Of a stretch of DNA of 64,000 nt, positions 56,705 through 64,000 are shown one piece after another (the first letter of the stretch is position 1; each line of letters opens with the position of its first letter). Below the pieces are notes generated by a model. It saw only the letters and a list, made by a program, of their open reading frames with translations. It was not told where the DNA came from and did not search any database. Position numbers and translations under genes: made by a program. The DNA is from Gymnopus androsaceus JB14 (lineage: Eukaryota; Basidiomycota; Agaricomycetes; Agaricales; Omphalotaceae), in NCBI GenBank assembly GCA_009733575.1, contig ML769668.1, forward strand, positions 1-64,000, given 5' to 3'.

Positions 56705-57920
56705 CATGCGGCCATCAAGTTCTCCCGCCAGGCAGTGGCTGCTTGTACACCCTATATTCCGGGCTCCTTTGACCATCCACCACGAAATCCAGCAGAGAAG
56801 ATTAACAGTGGCTACAAGGCTTGGGAATTTCTCTTATATTTCTATGGGCTGGGTCCCTGTCTGTTCTTTGGTTTACTTCCCGATATATACTGGGAGAATT
56901 ACTGCAGTGCTGTTCGAAGTTTTCAGCTGCTTCTACAGGACATTTGTTCAACTGAAGAGCTATTGGAGGCAGATGACAAGTTCACCGAATTCTCTAATGG
57001 GTTCAAAACCATTTATGTTCAGCGCCGAAGTGACCAAATTCATTTTGTATGCCCCAGCATCCATGCACCTTCCCATATTCCTTTTGAAACTGCTCGAATT
57101 GGACCAGGGGCTATCTATTCGCAGTGGACTATGGAGCGTACCATTGGTAATCTTGGGGAAGAAATCAAGCAACATTCTAATCCCTACGCAAACATATCTC
57201 AACGGGGTGTACGGCACTGCCAGGTCAACGCATTGGCAGCAAGTATCCCTGACTTGATTCCTAGCAGTGATGCTCCTCCGCATGGTGCAAAACTTCTGGA
57301 AAATGGGTTTATGATGCTTGCTGCCACCAATACTGCAGCTCGGGAGGTTTCTGCTGTCGAAGCCAATGCAATTCGCAGCTTCTATGCAGCCTTGGGTGAG
57401 CCCAAACCAGCGTGTTGGTGTCCAAAACTTGTTAGATGGGCTCGAGTAAAGCTTCCAAATGGGCAAATTGCACGTTCACAATGGAAAGAGGATCCAATTC
57501 CTTTAGAAGATATACGAATTGCTCGGAATGTGAAGGTATGAATTTTTGATTCTCTTTCTTTATATCTTTCTGATTATTAAAATAAACCAGGTGGGCTTGA
57601 ATGGCGAAGAACATGTGGTGGAGGTGCATTTTTATATGCTACTAAGGATCAATGAAACACTCTATCCAATTGCTATTGGCTCATTCTATGGACCACCTCA
57701 TGAAGAACTCTTGCGTCGGTCTTCCGGTACATATTATACTGTTCCACACTATCGCGATATTGATGTTCATGTGTTCAAAATTACGGATATTGCATCTACT
57801 GTGATGATGGCACCAGATCCTCAGTATATCAAAATATTCAATGGAGGTGAGCCGGATGGAACTGAAGTTAATCGTTGGTTTAGAATGCAGAGACCCGGTC
57901 TCAAGCTCTCTGTATTTTAG
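56705..57920 (+). CDS. CACTA/Tnp2-like transposase, C-terminal part
   Basis: Two exons (to 57535, and 57591-57920) are joined in frame at NVK|VGLNGE. Conserved blocks: TPYIPGSFDHPPRNPAEKIN, SGYKAWEFLLYFYGLGP, DQIHFVCPSIHAPSH, GPGAIYSQWTMERTIGNLGE followed by EIKQHSNPYANISQRG, and a C-terminal beta-rich domain. These are the tail of basidiomycete Tnp2-type (CACTA superfamily) transposases, equivalent to the DUF4218-like region in plant CACTA elements. The upstream frame closes at about 56675, so the catalytic Tnp2 domain and DDE residues are not here; the element is 5'-truncated or split. The stop at 57918-57920 lies only 38 bp from the end of the converging gene. Confidence 0.65.
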
Positions 57921-57958
57921 ATACATATTGGAACATATTTTCGAGTACAACCATAAAT

Positions 57959-58673
57959 CTACACATGATTTTCTGCAAGCTTGGTATGCAACTGCTTGAC
58001 CCTGGTACGTTCTACAGCAAGCGCTTCCTCCAGTACCCAGATAACAGCCTTGAGACGTCGATTCTCCTGATAGACAGTTGGTACTACCTCATGAACAAGT
58101 GCAGACCTATGCACAAGCATCATTCGCGAAAGAGGTAGTTCAGACTCGGAAGTATCACATTTAACTTATTTGACAGTTAGTGAATATATATATTCTCTAC
58201 AGAAATCATAGGCACCTGGTAAATCCACCTTCGACTCAGCTCTCTCGAATTTTTCATCAGAAAGTGCCCCAAGCCTTGTCCATAACCAGAGTAGCATCAG
58301 CATCTATACCATCACTATTCTGCTCTGACCTATGCATTCTACCTCAGCCATTTGTACAATGAATATATAATATAGCACATACCCGCTGTTTGTGTAATCC
58401 GAAACCTTCAACATCCGGATTGCACTTTTTTCAGTTCGGACAGCTTCAGCTACTTGCTTGATGCTAAAGCCATCATGCTTTTGAGCCTTGGGATTGTCTA
58501 TATTGTTCTCAATGCTGAAAAATGCACAAATCTGTCAGAAAAAACTGTACGATAATGTCAAGAAACATTTACTCAATAAGCGGCTTGCGGCAAGTCAGAG
58601 ATTTGGCTTTGTAGGGCGGCTGCTCTGGAAGAGAGTTTTCTGCTTTACGTTTAACATTGGCTGAGCTAGCCAT
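57959..58673 (-). CDS. Coiled-coil accessory protein (homolog of the 2.2-kb gene)
   Basis: The start at 58673 reads MASSANVKRKAENSLPEQPP; introns near 58572-58516, 58395-58335 and 58215-58165 are plausible. The second exon encodes GFSIKQVAEAVRTEKSAIRM, the third DGIDADATLVMDKAWGTF (a stop lies close behind, so that splice site is unsure), and the last HRSALVHEVVPTVYQENRRL with LEEALAVERTRVKQLHTKLA. The last block is homologous to the gene ending at 2216 (RRSAPIHEVVPMAYR), giving two family members in one window. A C-terminal coiled coil suggests dimerisation. Divergent from the gene starting at 58781 and convergent with the Tnp2-like gene. Confidence 0.5.
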
Positions 58674-58780
58674 GTTAGAGGGAGTGGTGGTAGAAGTGAA
58701 GTGGAAAACCTCGACGTGCCATCACATGACTAGCGATTTTGACTCGTAGTTTTTTGTCATCTCTTGAACTTACTCCTATA
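58674..58780. promoter_or_regulatory. Short divergent promoter region
   Basis: Only 107 bp lie between the minus-strand start at 58673 and the plus-strand start at 58781. It includes ATCACATGACTAG, with a CACATG/CATGTG-type E-box. The arrangement mirrors the divergent pair at 1166/1356. Confidence 0.35.
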
Positions 58781-61160
58781 ATGTCTTTGCCAATGCCTAC
58801 TGGTTTCGACGATTTCTTAAATCCAACTTTCTCTACTCCATCTATGCCAAGTTGCTCCAACAAGAATAATATGTTGGGGAATAGCGCCCACAGTGCACAA
58901 AGTGAGCAGTATCTATCTCGTAAAACCAAAACTAACCATCTTTATTGTCTAGATTGGTCTTTACCTCAAGTCAATCATGAAAACCAGAATATTTCATCAA
59001 TTGGCCAAAACTATTCATACACAATGCAACTTGAACAAAAAAATCTTGAATTGCAGCGGCAGGTGCTGGTCCTTTCTACCAAAAACAGTCTTTTGAAGTG
59101 AGTCTCCTCGAAAAGATGACAGGAAAAAAATAACGTACTATCATTACAGGTCAATCAATGATAAACTTGTTCGCTCTGTTCCTACTTTACTGGATCTGAC
59201 GATGGGCACCAACCAGTCGCAGCAGAAACAGCACGCACAGACAGACTTTCCAAATGTAAAGTATTGGCATCAAGTGTCTTGGACAGCTTCCAACAAAGAA
59301 GAGAGTCAACTCACAGGCGATGATGATGATGGCGAGAGAAGGCGGGGTAACAGTGCTGCCAGTCAAGGTATTAATGTGTCGATGAAGTTCATCGTGGAGG
59401 CAGATGGAATGATTATTGATGGATACCGTGCAACAGCTATGCGTAATGCGGCCTATGGATTATTCGTTCAGTTCCGTGACGAAGGCAGACATCCCGTTCA
59501 GTGGACACAGGCTTTGCATGAGATCAAGACGAGATTTTACAGGGAGATGACTAAGCTGTTTCCTGAGCTTGGTTATTGTTCTAATGACTGGAAATCACAG
59601 CGAATTGCTACTACGATTTATCCAGGGTGGTATGGCCGGCACGGCAAGGGCACGAGAACCAAGGTCAAAACAGAGGTGAAAATAGAGGCCAATTGGGAGA
59701 ATACCAGTTCTCTTGGACTTGACGGAGACTCCCTGAGTTTGGGGAAAAGAAAAGCATGCACAGATGCTCGAGATGATGGGAAAAAAGCAAAGACAGGGCT
59801 AACCGCACTTGATGACAGCACAAATCATGAGCATGTTGCTCAACGTCTCACAGTACGCTTCTTCCAGTTTGGTTTTCCGTACTCTCTTTCCCTCTCGTTC
59901 CTACTGTTCCTGCCACTGATATCTCTTGTCTAGATTGTCAATCCATTGTAAACGGATTAATTTCATGGAATAGCTTCAAGTTAATTGCTAACTTCATTAT
60001 CCCCCTAGAAAAAGCAAGAAAAAGGTGAAGAAGTCGAACCCAGTGTTACCACTGCCAGCTGGAGAGGTGTCGGAGCGAAACGAAGGAAATCGTGTTCAGG
60101 TGCGTGAGTTATATTGTCTAATCTTTTTGAGCTAAGCCATGCCACTAGATCGACAATGATATCCCGATGCCTGAAGGTGATGACATACATACTTCACCAA
60201 TTCCAGCTGTCACGGATCCCACAGAAGCTGCTAACAATGCACCCGTATGTTCAATGCCATGTTTCCCGGTTGTTGCTAATGCATGCTCAGGTCATTTTCA
60301 CTCAATCGTCTGGCACTGGCGGTATCGAGCCTGTTACAAGCAACACTGTCAACTTACCTCCTCAAGTCGCTCTTCACTCAGTTATGTCCGGCCAACCTTC
60401 TGTCTCCGATGGTACCGAGCCTGCTGGCATTGTAACAAGCAATACCAATGATTTACCTCCTCCAGTCACGATGGACTTGACTCCAACTGGCTTGAAATCA
60501 CCTGCATCCCCGTTTACACCTGCCACAGCCAGAGCAAGCCCAAACCTTGCTTCTGTCCGCAACAACGCCTCCGAATCAATGGATTCCACTTTGACGACCA
60601 CATCAGCAAACTCTACCTCCTCGAGCCCCAGTGTTGTGACACCACCAGATCCTGCGGCTGCTACTTCCGATACCATAAACAATGGCGCCTTGGAAATGAT
60701 GGATTTAACTTCCGCGACTCCATCATCCTCTATTGCTTCTACTTCCTTGATCACAGCCCCTCCAGCTACTGCTGCTTCCAAGACCAAGGTTGCAAAGGGC
60801 ATGGCTCGCCCTTATCAGCCATCCAAGACCTCAAAAACCCCACGGTAAGCCATATAGTTGTTTATGATTATGGATTGTATCTGACATCTGTTTATCACCC
60901 AGTGGTCTTTGCGCCATCGATTGGATGGCGAAACATCCTAAAGCGACAGTGGCAGATTTCGCCGCTCATTGGGATAGTGTGAAGGGAGGAGAAATCGGAA
61001 AGGTGTGGATTAGTCTTTCTAATCAATGCCAATGCTAATGCACAATTGAAGGCATATGAGGCTCGTTCCGATTCTGCTGCTGCAAAAGCCCTTCAAAAAG
61101 TATGTTTCGTCTTTCCTTGTTATGAATCTCTATTGATGTTGTTTGCAGGCTGCTCAGTAG
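58781..61160 (+). CDS. Transposon-associated hypothetical protein, about eight exons
   Basis: MSLPMPTGFDDFLNPTFSTP begins exon 1 (58781-59097), spliced at 59150 to KSINDKLVRSVPTLLDL. The central exon carries VKYWHQVSWTAS, MRNAAYGLFVQFRDEGRHPV and LGYCSNDWKSQRIATTIYPG, then WYGRHGKGT, a block I know from proteins encoded beside CACTA/Tnp2 transposases in Agaricomycetes. A lysine-rich bipartite stretch (KRKAC...KKAK) could be a nuclear signal. Later exons are Ser/Thr/Pro-rich and likely disordered. The last exons encode LCAIDWMAKHPKATVADFAA and ARSDSAAAKALQK, ending AAQ and TAG at 61158-61160. Exon boundaries around 59852-60100 are uncertain. DNA binding is a guess; no catalytic motif is visible. 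Confidence 0.55.
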
Positions 61161-62160
61161 TGCTATATTGCATCGATGTATACTGTTGTACAGTGATTCC
61201 GAGGTAATGCAGCGTAAATAGCATGAATCAACATATATCATTATACATCTTTTGAATACAATTGGCAATGATTCAGAGCGATCCAAAGCAATACAGAACA
61301 AAATGAAATGAATCGCTGCGAATATATCTGAATGAGTGTGAAACGGACTTGAATCGTTCTCAATCAATCCAATCGAAAAAAAATCGATGTATTCTCGTTT
61401 TTAAAATTCATAGTGATTCGTGGCGATTTAATCACTACCAATCACTCCGAATCGCTCCCGACCGACGGACTTTTCACTGGGCTTGGTGAGCCGGGCCCCA
61501 GCTGGCACAACACTACAGAAAACATTCACTCACTTTACAGCATAGCTAGTAGAAGTAGGGCTGCAATTAACACAACTCATATCAGGCTTCTATACCAGTG
61601 TATCACAGTACCTTAGCTGTCCATGTACTTGTATATATCCCAAGTCACCCCAACTATATCACATAAGTCACTTTTCTGAGCTTCCAGTACATTGGTATTG
61701 TAGTACTGTAACTGTCACAGTTAAGACATGTAGCCATATTCTATGTTAATGTTAGTGAATATACTGGTTAGTCTTGTTTGTGGTACTGAGCTATACTCTA
61801 CTAATAGTCTAATACTATACGTGAACCATAATTACATGGCCATAGGATAACCATACTTATATGGAAGTACCCTAACCATATTTATGCAGTAGTACCATAA
61901 CAATATTGATATGGTAGTAGTGTATGAATATGGTTATGATGGTACTATTACAATAACATATCATCATGATTGGGTAATCTTGTACTATTACAACCAGCTA
62001 TTCATGGATTTCAGAAAAATTCACAATAGAAGATAACAAAAAATATGCCAAAACCTCGAGAATAAATTTACTCTACTTCTTGATTTTTGAGAGGTAATAC
62101 ATGATTGAACAGTTGGTCAAAAGCAGTAATGATACAGTAACCATATTCATGTGACTGGTC
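61161..62160. other. AT-rich non-coding DNA with short dispersed repeats
   Basis: 61200-61460 has clustered GATTCR/TGAATCG motifs (AATCGCTGCGAAT, AATCACTCCGAATCGCTCCC). 61800-61960 repeats CCATAACCATATTTATATGG-like units. No gene. Confidence 0.4.
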
Positions 62161-62399
62161 CATAACCATACTTATATGGCAGTATCATAACTGTATTTGT
62201 AATGTATACACACATGGGATTTAGAAAAAAAACGCATTGAGCAGATATGCACACTGAAATATTTCAACAAGCCACAGATAGCATATCACTGCTCACATGA
62301 TAATTTCCATGCCCAATGATAGCTTATTGGGAGTTACGTGCAATTTTCAGTGCAGAAATTTGCTCAGCAGATTTTTTTCTGAATCCCATGTGACAGTGG

Positions 62400-62995
62400 C
62401 ACCACAACCACCTTTGTCTGGTGTCACTGTATGGTGCCTCTGTACCAATATTTATCCAGTGCCACCCTAATCATATTTATATGGTGCCACTGTAAATATG
62501 GTGCCACCCTAACCATATTTATTTAGTGCCACTGTAGCAATATTTATACAGTGCCACTGTAAATATGGTGCCATCCTAACTGTATTCATATGATGCCACT
62601 GTAACAATATTTATACAGTGCCACTGTAACCATACCACATCAGCAAAACCTGTATTTTGCATTTCAATTCCCACAGCAATACTTAAAATTCCCAGCGCTC
62701 CCAGAGCTCCCAGTGCTGTCAGAAATATAAAATCAAATGTTATTTCCAAATAACGTAATTTTGCGGCCTCTGGGAGCTTCTGGGAGACCCCTCCTGCATT
62801 GGCCAGACCATCTGAGTGCTGGGACACTGGAGAGCTGGGAGCTCTGGACAGTTCGCTCAAGCACTTACAGGTTTTGCTGATGCAGTGCTACCATAATAAC
62901 ATTTACATGGTGCCATCCTAACCATACTCATACAGTACCACTGACCATAGTTATACAGTGCCACCATAACCATATATGGTATGGTTTATATCCCT
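62400..62995. repeat. Short tandem repeat of GTGCCACYRTAA / CCATATTTAT units
   Basis: Degenerate 30-40 bp units combining CAGTGCCACTGTAA and CCATATTTATATGGTGCCAC run through 62400-62637 and resume at 62883-62990 after the inserted MITE. The units are partly palindromic. Confidence 0.6.
62638..62882. mobile_element. Short MITE with CATCAGCAAAACCTG ends (second member)
   Basis: The 245-bp segment begins CATCAGCAAAACCTGTA and ends TTACAGGTTTTGCTGATG, the same terminal repeat as the element at 19527-19684. Flanking dinucleotides are CA on both sides rather than TA. The interior carries CTGGGAGCTCTGG-type repeats. It interrupts the GTGCCAC tandem array, so it is the younger feature. Confidence 0.65.
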
Positions 62996-62999
62996 ACCC

Positions 63000-63160
63000 C
63001 TGCTGCTGTTTTATGAGAATTGTCTGATTTTTTGTGATTATTACCCATTATTGGGTCTCCTTTGCCAAAGATCCAGGGTCATGTGACTGCAATACACCCT
63101 CTGAATATTTTCCCTATTTTTGTGACTTTTCCAGGATTTTTCTGGGATGTATGAGACCTA
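63000..63160. repeat. Piece related to the inner arm of the 12.7-16.8 kb foldback element
   Basis: GTGATTATTACCCATTATTG, then CCAAAGATC, then a CCTCTGAATATTTTCCCTAT stretch follow the order of motifs at 15690-15830. The similarity is moderate and judged by eye. 63786-64000, with AAATAAGCGCCGGTGGG twice, may continue the same family. Confidence 0.4.
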
Positions 63161-63785
63161 ATTCACACTGCCAATAATCATGTTTCAGCCAAGCTGAAGC
63201 ATAATGGGAAATAAATTATTTCAATCCCTATATGAAGCATACTTTTTCAGAAAAATGTAGGAGTTGTATATTTCAATATAGCAATGAATAAATTGAATTC
63301 CAACATTCTGAAGTGGGAACTTTACATAGATGTGCAAAAGAGAAGCTTTCAATCAGACTCTGGAAACAATAGATTCAATGTGGACTTGAAAGCCCTGCTC
63401 TCACAATAAAAGTGAAAGTAATTGTTTTGGAGAACAATTCAATTTTCCACTGAAATTTTGCCTTGAGCTGTGCGGTTTGGCAGCGGCCCGAGAATCGAAG
63501 CATTGTCTTTTGGGAACCAGCTGAAAGGTTCTTTGAAATAGTTGCTTTCACTCTTATTGTGAAGCAAAAGTATTCAGTCCACATCGAAACTGTTGTTTTT
63601 AGAGCTCAATTGAAAAGCGCTCTTTCAGAAGTCTGTTTAAAATTCAAAATTCAGAGCGTCTAAATGTAATTCCTTCATAAGTTCATTGAAATATTTATTT
63701 TATATACTTGTATGAAAAAGTCTGAAATAATTCATTTCTCACAGTACTTCAGCCTGGCTGAAGTATTATCATTGACAGTGTGATT
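63161..63785. mobile_element. 619-bp foldback MITE, 3-bp target duplication ATT
   Basis: The element 63164-63782 begins CACACTGCCAATAATCATG and ends with the inverse (...ATTGACAGTGTG), flanked by ATT on both sides. It shares the terminal hairpin (TTCAGCCAAGCTGAA), the internal inverted arms and the CAGCGGCCCG centre with the 31782-32427 element. An independent insertion of the same family at an unrelated site. Confidence 0.85.
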
Positions 63786-64000
63786 TTCGAGTTTTTACAC
63801 GAGTTTTTACACAAAATAAGCGCCGGTGGGTGCTAAATTAAGTCTCAAGTCACATGCCAAAAATTAAAGTTTGCCCAGGGCGCACTTTTGCCCCCTTTTC
63901 AGCATTTTTCATGATTTTTTCAGAAATATATAAGCTTAACCACTGACTTTTTTTGTGAAATAAGCGTCGGAGGGCGGGAATTAAGCGCCGGTGAGTGCAC
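63786..64000. other. Non-coding repeat DNA at the window edge
   Basis: CGAGTTTTTACACGAGTTTT is a short direct repeat, and AAATAAGCGYCGGNGGG occurs twice, with GGGCGCACTTTTGCCCCC between. This looks like repeat-arm sequence; no gene. Confidence 0.4.

Noticed and set aside
61505..61525. CACTACAGAAAAC resembling a CACTA-element terminus for the 54.5-61.2 kb block
   Set aside because: It points the wrong way for a right end, and no matching inverted copy was found near 54.3 kb.

Overview
The window looks like a basidiomycete fungal chromosome, probably an Agaricomycete, dominated by transposable elements. The evidence is compact intron-rich genes with 50-60 bp GT-AG introns, a Plavaka-family transposase gene with its accessory spliced ORFs, fungal Ty1/copia gag-pol remnants, and a very large PHD+SET protein of the Set3 type. 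I saw no bacterial operons, CRISPR arrays, rRNA or tRNA genes. Everything below comes from reading the sequence and remembered family motifs; no database search was run.

Layout. 1-8.5 kb is transposon-derived: a partial unknown gene and a complete small gene transcribed divergently, a coiled-coil accessory gene, a chimeric host-gene scrap (one KH exon joined in frame to the MTHFR C-terminus), and a Plavaka transposase pseudogene with three in-frame TGA codons and a frameshift. 8.7-21.3 kb is a nest of elements: a copia pol remnant split by a 1.07-kb hAT-type element, a ~4.1-kb foldback element made of long inverted arms of ~240-bp subrepeats around a minisatellite (and itself carrying a 428-bp hAT MITE), a second copia gag with LTR and half-tRNA primer site, several short MITEs, and CCTAGG/CCTGAG-rich repeats.

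21.4-53.5 kb holds one host locus three times, forward (A) - inverted (B) - forward (C). Copy A carries the only intact gene, a 7-exon, ~2,297-residue Set3-like protein. Behind it lie fragments of COPB2 (beta'-COP) and of a UbiA prenyltransferase broken by a 646-bp foldback MITE. Copy B mirrors A and C, is full of single-base indels, contains a 25-N gap, and switches between A-type and C-type variants. Copy C is A-like with scattered third-position changes but also frameshifts. Two short non-palindromic spacers (882 and about 1,021 bp) separate the arms. This is either an inverted triplication or, more likely, two haplotypes or paralogs joined by a noisy fold-back misassembly.

53.5-61.2 kb holds a COPB2 WD-repeat scrap, a perfect solo LTR with a 5-bp target duplication, and a transposon-like set of five spliced genes, including the C-terminal part of a CACTA/Tnp2-like transposase. 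One of the set is homologous to the accessory gene at 2.2 kb. 61.2-64 kb is AT-rich repeat DNA with short tandem repeats and two more MITEs, one of them a second member of the family that broke the UbiA gene.
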